DNA of 64,000 nt from JAXGXQ01 sp040772685 (GTDB taxonomy: Bacteria > Bacillota > Clostridia > Saccharofermentanales > UBA5734). The position numbers and the translations under genes were made by a program. The notes below the pieces were generated by a model. The model did not search any database, was not told where the DNA came from, and was given only the letters and a program-made list of their open reading frames with translations. This document shows, one piece after another, positions 16,395 to 24,514 of this stretch; the stretch's first letter is position 1; each line of letters opens with the position of its first letter. The stretch spans positions 372,001 to 436,000 of the forward strand of contig JAXGXQ010000001.1 of NCBI GenBank assembly GCA_040772685.1. Reading direction: 5' to 3'.

Positions 16395-17755
16395 AAGACA
16401 GTTTCTCCAATCATTTCATATTCATTAGCGGTGAGAATCCGTACTGAATGGACTTCGCCCAAGTGTACAGATTCGTTTGAGGCTGCAACCAAAATAACAG
16501 GATCAACTTCAGGTGCTTCACCATAGCTTCTGCCTTTGTAGAATATCCCATCTTCATCCACTTCTTCAAGTAAAACGGGAACTATGGTGCCGACCCTGGC
16601 TTGGTTTGCTTCGCGGGTGATCTGCTGTTGCAGCAGCATAACCTGTTCTTCTCTGCGGCAGGAGACGTCACTTCTTACTCGGGGATGCATCCGTTCTGCT
16701 ACAGTACCTTCTTCCGGAGAATAAATAAAGCAGCCTAAACGCTCAAAGCGAATCTCCTGCAAGAAGTTCATGAGTTCATTGAATTCTGCGGTTTTTTCGC
16801 CGGGAAAACCTACCATCACAGTAGTCCGCAAAATTAAATCCGGCATAGCTGCCCGCAATTTTGCTATTACTGACCGCAAATCCGCCTGGCTGTCACGCCG
16901 GTTCATGCTCTTCAGGATTTTATCTGACGCATGCTGGATCGGCAGATCAAGATAATGCAGAATTTTAGGTTCACTGGCTAAACACTCAATCAACTCGTCA
17001 GTTATGCCGTCAGCATAAACGTAAAGGACTCGAATCGAACTCACTTCCGGGAGCGCAGTTATTGCCCGCAACAGGCCAGGCAGCTCTCGTGTGCCATAAA
17101 GATCGAGTCCATAACGTGTTGTATCCTGCGCTATCAGGACCAGCTCATGATAACCCTGGCCGGCCAGATACTTGGCTTCAGCCACGATTTCATCCAGCGG
17201 ACGCGAAACAAGCGGCCCGCGAATGCCGGGAATAGCACAATAACTGCAATTGTTGGAACAACCTTCAGCAATTTTGATATAAGCAAAACCGACGGTTGAG
17301 GGCTTTCGGAAACTGTTAAGGTGCTGCAGCCTGGCATCAACTGCGGCTGCCGGATTACTTATTGTTTTCCCGGGTATGTTATACAGCCGGTCAATGGTCT
17401 CACTGATATCCTTGTATTGAGCAACACCTAAGATTGCGTCAACTTCGGGTAACTGATCTGCAATTTCCTGGCGATAACGTTGTGCCAGACATCCAGTAAC
17501 AACCAAAAAGTCGGCTTTACCTACTGGCTTTTTGAGATCAGCCATCGCCAGAATAGTGTCGATTGCTTCTTTTTTGGCTGACTCAATGAAACCGCAGGTG
17601 TTGACGATTACGACATCCGCCGCAGACGGATCGGGCACGATCTGGTTGCCGTTATCACGCAGCTGCTGGCTCATACATTCAGCATCCACCAGGTTCTTGG
17701 CACAGCCAAGCGAGACAATTGCGATTTTATAATTATTTGTAGTGATTTGGGACAT
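16391..17755 (-). CDS. rimO: Ribosomal protein S12 methylthiotransferase
   Basis: Radical SAM enzyme with two [4Fe-4S] clusters that adds a methylthio group to an aspartate of S12. Counting from ATG 17755: N-terminal cluster cysteines near 18, 54 and 89 (SLGCAKNLVDAE, NTCGF, VTGCLAQ), radical SAM CxxxCxxC at 166-173, and a C-terminal TRAM domain. Of the methylthiotransferases the SLGCAKN start and the lack of a long N-terminal arm fit RimO rather than MiaB. I reject the 40-residue longer frame because it runs through a terminator hairpin. 454 residues. Confidence 0.93.
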   Translation of the reverse strand: MSQITTNNYKIAIVSLGCAKNLVDAECMSQQLRDNGNQIVPDPSAADVVIVNTCGFIESAKKEAIDTILAMADLKKPVGKADFLVVTGCLAQRYRQEIADQLPEVDAILGVAQYKDISETIDRLYNIPGKTISNPAAAVDARLQHLNSFRKPSTVGFAYIKIAEGCSNNCSYCAIPGIRGPLVSRPLDEIVAEAKYLAGQGYHELVLIAQDTTRYGLDLYGTRELPGLLRAITALPEVSSIRVLYVYADGITDELIECLASEPKILHYLDLPIQHASDKILKSMNRRDSQADLRSVIAKLRAAMPDLILRTTVMVGFPGEKTAEFNELMNFLQEIRFERLGCFIYSPEEGTVAERMHPRVRSDVSCRREEQVMLLQQQITREANQARVGTIVPVLLEEVDEDGIFYKGRSYGEAPEVDPVILVAASNESVHLGEVHSVRILTANEYEMIGETVL

Positions 17756-17785
17756 TCTTACCTGCCTGATAATTAAATTATGTAT

Positions 17786-17821
17786 AAATGCCGACTGCCG
17801 TATGCACGGTAGTCGGCATTT
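17786..17821 (-). terminator. Hairpin between recX and rimO
   Basis: AAATGCCGACT-CCG pairs with CGG-AGTCGGCATTT, 15 pairs with one G-T, six-base loop. Downstream on the minus strand is an A/T-rich but not pure T run. Probably ends the recA-recX transcript. Confidence 0.6.
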
Positions 17822-17894
17822 CATCATAACACTTACTGCCGGGAAAACAAAACTGTTCAGCGTTAAAATGTGCAACCGGATTTATTCAGTTGCG

Positions 17895-18464
17895 TTATTC
17901 AGCAGCGTTTTCTGCGAACACTTTTGTGATAGTGCTTTCAATAACATTTACCGCATAACCCCGCGACTGCAGAAAACGGCCAATTTTTCCATATAGCTTT
18001 TGCCGGTCTGCCTGATCGAATGTGCTTAACAACTGTAATTCACGCTTATAGCGATTACGGGTCAACTGCAGTGCACTCTCGCTGTCGGGGATCATCTGAT
18101 CACTAAACAGATCGACTACTTCCGGGGCAATTCCCTGCCGCAGCATCCGATTACGCAGGGCCAGGCGGGATTCAGCCTTTGTGCCGGTACGCTCACGCAG
18201 GGTTCGTCTGGCCGGACGCGTATCATCGAGATACTGCTCTTCCCTGAGCTGCTCCATTACCCCGCTGATAATTTCAGCCGGATACATTTTGCGCTCCAGG
18301 AAAGCAGCGACAGAGCCGGAACTGCGGGCAGCTATGCCGATGTAGCGGATCGCCTCTGAGCGGGCTTCACGCAATTGCTTTTCCTGTTCAATTGCTGCCC
18401 GATCACGTTGTTCAGAGATCGAGTCCCAGGATATCTTCTTCAAGCTGCACTTCCTCGGCTTCAT
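17895..18464 (-). CDS. recX: Regulatory protein RecX
   Basis: Inhibitor of RecA filaments. 189 residues with the three-helix RecX repeats (for example ERKMYPAEIISGVMEQLREEQYLDD near residues 60-82), interrupted by basic segments. The ATG at 18464 lies 53 bases inside the end of recA; a later TTG at 18443 is possible. In either case the recA and recX frames overlap, which keeps the inhibitor under recA control. Sequence is more diverged than recA, as usual for this family. Confidence 0.85.
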   Translation of the reverse strand: MKPRKCSLKKISWDSISEQRDRAAIEQEKQLREARSEAIRYIGIAARSSGSVAAFLERKMYPAEIISGVMEQLREEQYLDDTRPARRTLRERTGTKAESRLALRNRMLRQGIAPEVVDLFSDQMIPDSESALQLTRNRYKRELQLLSTFDQADRQKLYGKIGRFLQSRGYAVNVIESTITKVFAENAAE

Positions 18465-19527
18465 CCGCCGGCTTTTCCGCGTCTTCAGCTGCTTCGGCCA
18501 GGAGCGTCCGGATTTTCAGCTCAATTTCATCCCGGATTTCCGGATTGGCTTTCAGGAACAGGCGGGCGTTATCGCGTCCCTGGCCTATACGCTGGCCATT
18601 ATAGGAAAACCAGGCACCGCTTTTATCAACAACATCGTAATTGACTCCGATATCGAGAATGCTGGCTTCCTTGGAAATGCCTTCGCCGTAAATAATATCG
18701 AATTCAGCTTCTTTGAATGGCGGTGCCACTTTGTTTTTAACGACTTTAACGCGGGTGCGGGAACCGACAATTTCCGAACCACTGCGCAGGGTTTCGATCC
18801 GGCGGACATCAAGCCGCACGGAGGCGTAGAACTTCAGGGCGCGGCCGCCGGGTGTGGTTTCCGGATTGCCGAACATGATGCCGACCTTTTCCCGCAGCTG
18901 GTTGATAAACAAGGCAACGGTGCTGGATTTACTGATTACACCGGAAAGTTTGCGTAATGCTTGTGACATCAGGCGGGCCTGCAGGCCGATATGTGAATCA
19001 CCCATTTCACCGTCAATTTCGGCTTTAGGCACTAAAGCGGCAACCGAGTCGATGACAATGATATCAATCGCGCCGCTGCGTACCAAAGCTTCAGTGATTT
19101 CCAGCGCCTGCTCGCCTGTGTCAGGCTGTGAAACAATCAGGTTATCAATGTCAACACCAAGATTGCGGGCGTAAACAGGGTCAAGTGCGTGCTCGGCATC
19201 GATAAATGCTGCTGTGCCGCCGTCGCGCTGGGCTTCAGCGATCATATGCAAAGCGACAGTGGTTTTACCGGAAGCTTCCGGTCCGAATATTTCAATAACG
19301 CGGCCCCGGGGAACACCGCCGATTCCCAAAGCGATATCTAGTGAAAGCGCTCCTGTGGAAATACTGGCTACCTGCATGCTGGTGCGCTCTCCCAGTTTCA
19401 TTACCGCGCCTTTACCGAATTGCTTTTCGATTTGGCCAAGGGCGGCATCCAGTGCCCGGCTCCGATCCGCCAGCGCTTTGCTGTCGGCAGAGTTTTTTAC
19501 TTCTTTGGATTTATCAGATTTCGCCAT
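18412..19527 (-). CDS. recA: Recombinase RecA
   Basis: Strand-exchange ATPase of homologous recombination and SOS co-protease. From ATG 19527 (GGAGG five bases upstream) the product has 371 residues, with Walker A GPEASGKT at 82-89, the MAW segment near 210-220 (here ending in LRKLSGVISKSS), and an acidic tail rich in Glu and Ala. The longer reading frame upstream runs through the promoter and LexA box and is rejected. Transcribed from an SOS-type promoter, followed by overlapping recX. Confidence 0.98.
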   Translation of the reverse strand: MAKSDKSKEVKNSADSKALADRSRALDAALGQIEKQFGKGAVMKLGERTSMQVASISTGALSLDIALGIGGVPRGRVIEIFGPEASGKTTVALHMIAEAQRDGGTAAFIDAEHALDPVYARNLGVDIDNLIVSQPDTGEQALEITEALVRSGAIDIIVIDSVAALVPKAEIDGEMGDSHIGLQARLMSQALRKLSGVISKSSTVALFINQLREKVGIMFGNPETTPGGRALKFYASVRLDVRRIETLRSGSEIVGSRTRVKVVKNKVAPPFKEAEFDIIYGEGISKEASILDIGVNYDVVDKSGAWFSYNGQRIGQGRDNARLFLKANPEIRDEIELKIRTLLAEAAEDAEKPADEAEEVQLEEDILGLDL

Positions 19528-19552
19528 GAGAACCTCCGCGATCAATAAAATA

Positions 19553-19564
19553 GAACAATCGTTC
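19553..19564. promoter_or_regulatory. LexA box (Gram-positive type) at recA
   Basis: GAAC-AATC-GTTC, matching the core of the Bacillus SOS box (GAAC-N4-GTTC), lies 12 bases downstream of the recA -10 box, over the expected start point. LexA binding there would block recA transcription until DNA damage. Confidence 0.8.
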
Positions 19565-19576
19565 TGTCTCGAAAAA

Positions 19577-19605
19577 ATTATACTTCTTGTCCGGTGATCC
19601 GTCAA
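19577..19605 (-). promoter_or_regulatory. Promoter for recA-recX
   Basis: TTGACG at 19600-19605, 17-base spacer, perfect TATAAT at 19577-19582. The LexA box follows directly downstream. Confidence 0.85.
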
Positions 19606-19708
19606 CCGAATCAACGTTGAGTTCAGCCGGCGGAAAGCGACAGCATTATACACATTTTCACCGCATCACAGGATCCGACTTCTAAGTAATAGAGCTTTGC
19701 CACTCTGC

Positions 19709-21346
19709 TCAGCGGCGTGCCAGTCTTCTCAGCAGCTTACCGAGCATCTGGCGCATCTCAGGTAGTCCCAGAGCAACAGCTGCCACTGCGTAGGCGCCAA
19801 GACCAAGCAGCGAGCGGAGCCCGTACCAGACAAGGCGCGCAAGTTTGCCGCTGGGGTCAACAGGCAGCAGCCCGAGCAGCAGAATCACTGCAGCCAGTGG
19901 CAGGATGCAAATCAACAAACGCAGCAAATAGCGGAACATCCCGCGCGGTACAGCCTGCGGCCGGCCAAGTTTATACATGCTGAATAAAAACAAAGCACTG
20001 AAAATACTGGTGAGAGTGTAGGCCAGCGACAAACTGGCGACACCAAGTTCGGTATAGCTGGTCAGCAAATAACAAAGCAGGGTGTTGAGAAACAAGGTAA
20101 TAACACCATTAACCAGCGCGATCCTGGTTTGTCCGCGCGAATAAAAAGCCTGGTTGGTTAAGAACACAAAGGTATGAGCAATCATGGCAATACAGTAAAA
20201 GCGCAGTATCTCTGCTGTCTGGGCGGCAAAAGCATCTGTGTAGCTGCTGCCCCATTGAAAGATCGCTGCGATTGTATCCTGTGGCAGGAAAAAGAAAATC
20301 GCCGCAACAGGCATGACGAGAAATAAAGCCCGACGCAGGCTTTGTGCAAACAGCCGCCGGGCGCGAATATCGTCATTGGCAGCGAAATTGCGCGAGAGCG
20401 TCGGCAGCATTACGTTTCCGATCGCTACTGTAAAAATGCCGTAGGGCAGCTGCCAGGTCGTCGAGGCCTGCCGCAGCATGGTTGCGGCGCCGGCAAACTG
20501 GAAAGCAAACGCATTGAGAATAATCGTATTCAGTTGGATGATAGAGCCGGAGAATAATGTGGGCACAGCGCGGCGCAGCAGCAACACAAAGCCTGTGTCC
20601 TGCCGGTCAAAGCTGAAACGATAATTGCGGAACATGGTACGGGAAAGGAAAAATTGTAACAGGAAGTAAATTAAAGCGGCAATTGTCACACCTACCGCCG
20701 TCCGCACCGCTCCCAGAGGCGACGCTGAGCCGAGAATTACCATGGCCAGAATAACAGCAATATTATAGACAGCCGGCCCGAAGGAGGTTGAAGTGAAGCG
20801 CTTATAGGCATTCAGTATGCCAATGCAAAGCGCTGCCATCATCATGAAAAAGACTTGTGGGAAAAGCGCTTGCGTGACTTTTACTGCCAGGCTAACTGTC
20901 AGTTCTGATTTACCGGCGTTAAGTAAAGGCACCAGCCAGGGGGCTGTGATAATGCCAAACGCTGAGGCGATGATCATAATCACCGCGGCATAATTGATGA
21001 AGATACTGAGACTGCGCCAGGCCCGGCGTTCAGAGCCCCTTTCCAGCGCAGCGGCTAAAAACGGGGTGATGGCAGCTTGTATGGCGCCGCCTACCAATAA
21101 TTGAAAAAACAGGTCCGGTACCTGAAAACCAATAATGTAAGCGTCGGTTATTTCAGGATTACCCCCGAAAACCGGCATGATCAGGATTTCGCGCAGCTGC
21201 CCGGTCAACTTGCTCAGCAACAGACCGATCATCATAATTACAGTTGAAACCGTCATGCTTTGACTTTCGCTGGGGGCTTGTCGACTACCTGCAAGCGGCA
21301 GGTCAAGGCCGCCCTTCAATTTGTTTTTCTGCCGCCCGTTTTTCAT
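19709..21346 (-). CDS. murJ: Lipid II flippase MurJ
   Basis: Polytopic membrane protein of the MATE/MVF superfamily that flips lipid II for peptidoglycan synthesis. 545 residues with about 14 predicted hydrophobic segments from residue 30 on; the motif-rich first helix region (LLSKLTGQLREILIMPVFG) and the conserved Arg/Asp residues of the central cavity region fit MurJ. The start ATG overlaps the cinA stop (ATGA). The first 28 residues are basic and cytoplasmic. Confidence 0.92.
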   Translation of the reverse strand: MKNGRQKNKLKGGLDLPLAGSRQAPSESQSMTVSTVIMMIGLLLSKLTGQLREILIMPVFGGNPEITDAYIIGFQVPDLFFQLLVGGAIQAAITPFLAAALERGSERRAWRSLSIFINYAAVIMIIASAFGIITAPWLVPLLNAGKSELTVSLAVKVTQALFPQVFFMMMAALCIGILNAYKRFTSTSFGPAVYNIAVILAMVILGSASPLGAVRTAVGVTIAALIYFLLQFFLSRTMFRNYRFSFDRQDTGFVLLLRRAVPTLFSGSIIQLNTIILNAFAFQFAGAATMLRQASTTWQLPYGIFTVAIGNVMLPTLSRNFAANDDIRARRLFAQSLRRALFLVMPVAAIFFFLPQDTIAAIFQWGSSYTDAFAAQTAEILRFYCIAMIAHTFVFLTNQAFYSRGQTRIALVNGVITLFLNTLLCYLLTSYTELGVASLSLAYTLTSIFSALFLFSMYKLGRPQAVPRGMFRYLLRLLICILPLAAVILLLGLLPVDPSGKLARLVWYGLRSLLGLGAYAVAAVALGLPEMRQMLGKLLRRLARR

Positions 21347-22599
21347 GCCAACAGCCGACGCCTCAGTAAATTCTGTGCTTGCCGCACAGCGCCTTCGCGA
21401 ATCCGTGCGCGGTCACCGAACAAGCGCAGTTCCAGCACTTCTGTACCCTGTTCATCTGCAATCGCCAAATAGACCAGTCCAACCGGCTTTTGTTCGCTAC
21501 CGCCGTCTGGACCGGCAATACCAGTCACTGAGACTGCATAATCTGTACTTAATACATCACGACATCCTGTAGCCATTGCCTTAGCGCAAGCTGCGCTTAC
21601 AGCACCTTCTGACTCCAATATTTGCGTTGATACGTTTAGTAATTGCATTTTTACCGAATTATCGTAGGCAACAATGCCGCCTTTAAAAACAGCACTGCTA
21701 CCGGCAATATCGGTGATGGAAGCAGCCAGTAAACCGCCTGTGCAGGATTCAGCGAAGCTGACAGTACGTCCGGCAGCACGCAATAAATCAACAAGCACCT
21801 CTGCCATCGAGCGCTGACCGATTTCATAGATGTAGTCAGAAAGCCGCTCTTTGATCTTGGCAATAACAGGTGCGTTCAGATCAGGTTCAGCTTCATTTGT
21901 GATCTTTTGGGTAACCCGGAACATTACGTCGCCGCCGGCAACGTAAGACGCGATCGTTGGATTTGTCTGGCTGTCGATAAGATCCTGAATCGCGGATTCC
22001 GCGGCAGATTCACCGATGCCGAACATGCGTATATACTGATTACGCAGCTTTTGATCCGCCCGAGCTTCCAGGTACGGCCTTACACTTTCCCGGAACATCG
22101 GCTGCAACTCACTGGGCGGCCCCGGCAGCAAAACAAAAACTGTTTTGTGGCCTTTAACCTCACAAGGTAAAATAACGCCTGGCGCAGTTCCCCTGTTGTT
22201 GGACAACACAATTCCGCCTTCCGGCATTAAGGTTTGCTTCCAGTTATTATCAGTTACGTTAGTACGGCTGCGACTCTTAAAATAGTTCTCTAGAGCACGG
22301 CGGCTGGGTTCATGCGGTTGCAGCTTTTTACCGGCAACTTCGGCGGCAATTGCCATCGATATGTCGTCTTTGGTCGGTCCTAAGCCACCGGTTATTAAAA
22401 CGCAGTCACTGCGCTGGGCAGCCAGCTCGATTTGAATCCGCATCCGTTCAGGATTATCACCGACAACTGTCTGATAATAAGAAAAAATGCCGATTTCGGC
22501 CAGTTGCATCGCCAGAAAAGAGGCGTTAGTATTTACTGTCTGGCCAAGCAGCAGCTCAGTGCCGACAGCAACTATTTCAGCTGATTTAATTGTCTTCAT
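21343..22599 (-). CDS. cinA: CinA family protein (MoCF domain plus nicotinamide-nucleotide amidohydrolase)
   Basis: Two-domain protein: an N-terminal MoaB/Mog-like domain (about 1-170, with ITGGLGPTKDD near residue 70) and a C-terminal PncC-type amidase domain (about 255-418, with SFAESCTGGLLA and GIAGPDGGS), the part that recycles nicotinamide mononucleotide. In Gram-positive bacteria cinA commonly sits next to recA, here separated only by murJ. The start overlaps the ygiQ stop by 14 bases. Confidence 0.95.
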   Translation of the reverse strand: MKTIKSAEIVAVGTELLLGQTVNTNASFLAMQLAEIGIFSYYQTVVGDNPERMRIQIELAAQRSDCVLITGGLGPTKDDISMAIAAEVAGKKLQPHEPSRRALENYFKSRSRTNVTDNNWKQTLMPEGGIVLSNNRGTAPGVILPCEVKGHKTVFVLLPGPPSELQPMFRESVRPYLEARADQKLRNQYIRMFGIGESAAESAIQDLIDSQTNPTIASYVAGGDVMFRVTQKITNEAEPDLNAPVIAKIKERLSDYIYEIGQRSMAEVLVDLLRAAGRTVSFAESCTGGLLAASITDIAGSSAVFKGGIVAYDNSVKMQLLNVSTQILESEGAVSAACAKAMATGCRDVLSTDYAVSVTGIAGPDGGSEQKPVGLVYLAIADEQGTEVLELRLFGDRARIREGAVRQAQNLLRRRLLA

Positions 22600-24514
22600 A
22601 AGAGCCCTTTCCCCCGCTAGTATCTGTTTTTTTAAGCTTACTCCGAACAGCCTTCCCCGGCAACAACAGCGCTTCAGGGTGATGCCCGATCAGGTCAGTA
22701 CGCCCCAGCTTTTTCAGAGCTTTTTCTACCAGTTTTCTATTTTTGGGCAAGGAGAATTGCAGAAGTGCACGCTGCATCGCTTTTTCATCCGGATCTGGAA
22801 CATGAACGGGCTCAAGTGTCGCCGGGTCAAGGCCGGTGTAATACATTGCCGTTGAAACTGTACCCGGTGTCGGGTAAAAATCCTGTACCTGTTCTGGCAT
22901 TACTTTTTGAGCCCGGATATAGCCGGCGAGTTCAACAGCCATTTCAAGTGTGCAGCCGGGATGACCGGAAATCAAATATGGTACCAAATATTGTTTAAGC
23001 CCCAAACGCTCGTTCACTTCTTTGAAACGAGTCGCGAAGGTTTCATAGACTTCGTGTTTGGGCTTACGCATTATGCTCAACACACTATCAACAGTGTGCT
23101 CGGGTGCAACCTTAAGCTGGCCGCTGACATGGTACTCACAAAGCTCTTCCAGAAAAGCGGGGTCGGGGTCGCGCACGATGGCATCAAAACGCACGCCGGA
23201 ACGCACAAATACTTTTTTTACCCCGGGCAAACGACGCAGTTGGCGCAAAACACCCAGATACTCGGCATGGCTGGTGCGCAGTCGCGGACAAACCCTGGGC
23301 CAGAGGCAAAGTCGCTCGCGGCAGACACTTCCCTGCTCTTGACGCTCACAGGCAGGCAGGTAGAAATTGGCGGTCGGGCCGCCGACATCATGGATATAGC
23401 CTTTGAAGCCATCCAGATCAGTCAGCAGCTTACCCTCGCGGACAATCGAATCTGAGCTGCGGTTCTGAATGATTCTGCCTTGGTGGTAAGCAATCGCACA
23501 AAAGGAACAAGAGCCATAGCAGCCGCGATGGCTGTTGATTGAAAAACGAACTTCTGCCAGCGCCGGCACACCGTCGGCTGCGTCATACATCGGGTGGGCT
23601 TGGCGCTCAAATGGCAGATCGTAGATTTTATCTAGTTCCACGGTTGTCATAGGCCGTTGCGGCGGGTTCTGTACGACAAGCCGATGATGATGTGGTTGTA
23701 CCAAGGTACGGCCGGCAGCGGGGTCAAGCTCACTTTGCTGTACTTGGAATGCCCGGGCATAGAGGCGTTTATCTGTTTGCACTGCTTTGGCATCCGGCAG
23801 CAAAATACATAAATCGTTGTGCGGGAAAGTCGCGGAATTATCCTGATCGGCTGTTTTCTCAGATAATTCTTCGATCGCCGCTGCCAGTTTTCGCGGCAAC
23901 TGTTCAATTCTGCGGGCCACAGCCGTCCCCCGCAGGTTGTTAAGACTGTCAACCCGGGCACCACGCGCCAGTAATCGGGCAATCTCAACAATAGGCAACT
24001 CACCCATGCCGTAAACCAGAATATCGGCTTGGCTGTCAATCAGGATACTTTGACGGACACTGTCACTCCAGTAGTCATAATGCGCAAAACGGCGCAGGCT
24101 GGCTTCGATACCACCAATAACCAACGGTATATCGCCCAACTGCTTTCTCACCATCTGACCATAGCGGATCAAGGCGCGGTCAGGCCGGAAACCTGATTTG
24201 CCTCCCGGACTATAGCGGTCGTCGCTGCGTTTGCGCCCTGCGGCAGTATAGTGATTGACCATGGAATCGACAACACCTGAGGAAATAAAAACGCCATAGG
24301 CCGGGCGGCCCATGGCCAGCAGGCTTTGTGGATCATCAGGATCCGGCTGGGCTGCGATCCCCACCCGATAGCCTTTACTTTCCAGCACTCTGGTCAACAG
24401 CGCTGTCCCGAAGGACGGGTGATCCACATAGGCATCGCCGCTGATAAACAGAAAATCTATCCCGTCCCAGCCATAATCAGCTAAATCGGCTGCGCTGACA
24501 GGCAAGAACGTCAT
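22586..24514 (-). CDS. ygiQ: YgiQ family radical SAM protein
   Basis: Large radical SAM protein of the UPF0313/YgiQ family, function unknown. In the 642-residue product an N-terminal domain with a B12-binding-like Rossmann arrangement (FLFISGDAYVDHPSFG near residue 21) precedes the radical SAM cysteines C332, C336 and C339 (GCYGSCSFC). The C-terminal part has the family motif FYPTPGT. Strong match to the family; substrate unknown. It is packed tightly between ftsK and cinA. Confidence 0.9.
   Translation of the reverse strand: MTFLPVSAADLADYGWDGIDFLFISGDAYVDHPSFGTALLTRVLESKGYRVGIAAQPDPDDPQSLLAMGRPAYGVFISSGVVDSMVNHYTAAGRKRSDDRYSPGGKSGFRPDRALIRYGQMVRKQLGDIPLVIGGIEASLRRFAHYDYWSDSVRQSILIDSQADILVYGMGELPIVEIARLLARGARVDSLNNLRGTAVARRIEQLPRKLAAAIEELSEKTADQDNSATFPHNDLCILLPDAKAVQTDKRLYARAFQVQQSELDPAAGRTLVQPHHHRLVVQNPPQRPMTTVELDKIYDLPFERQAHPMYDAADGVPALAEVRFSINSHRGCYGSCSFCAIAYHQGRIIQNRSSDSIVREGKLLTDLDGFKGYIHDVGGPTANFYLPACERQEQGSVCRERLCLWPRVCPRLRTSHAEYLGVLRQLRRLPGVKKVFVRSGVRFDAIVRDPDPAFLEELCEYHVSGQLKVAPEHTVDSVLSIMRKPKHEVYETFATRFKEVNERLGLKQYLVPYLISGHPGCTLEMAVELAGYIRAQKVMPEQVQDFYPTPGTVSTAMYYTGLDPATLEPVHVPDPDEKAMQRALLQFSLPKNRKLVEKALKKLGRTDLIGHHPEALLLPGKAVRSKLKKTDTSGGKGSYEDN

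Noticed and set aside
17756..17875. 40-residue N-terminal extension of RimO
   Set aside because: It would translate the recX terminator hairpin; the family begins at ATG 17755.
19528..19653. 42-residue N-terminal extension of RecA
   Set aside because: It lies in the promoter and LexA box; ATG 19527 has a good ribosome site.
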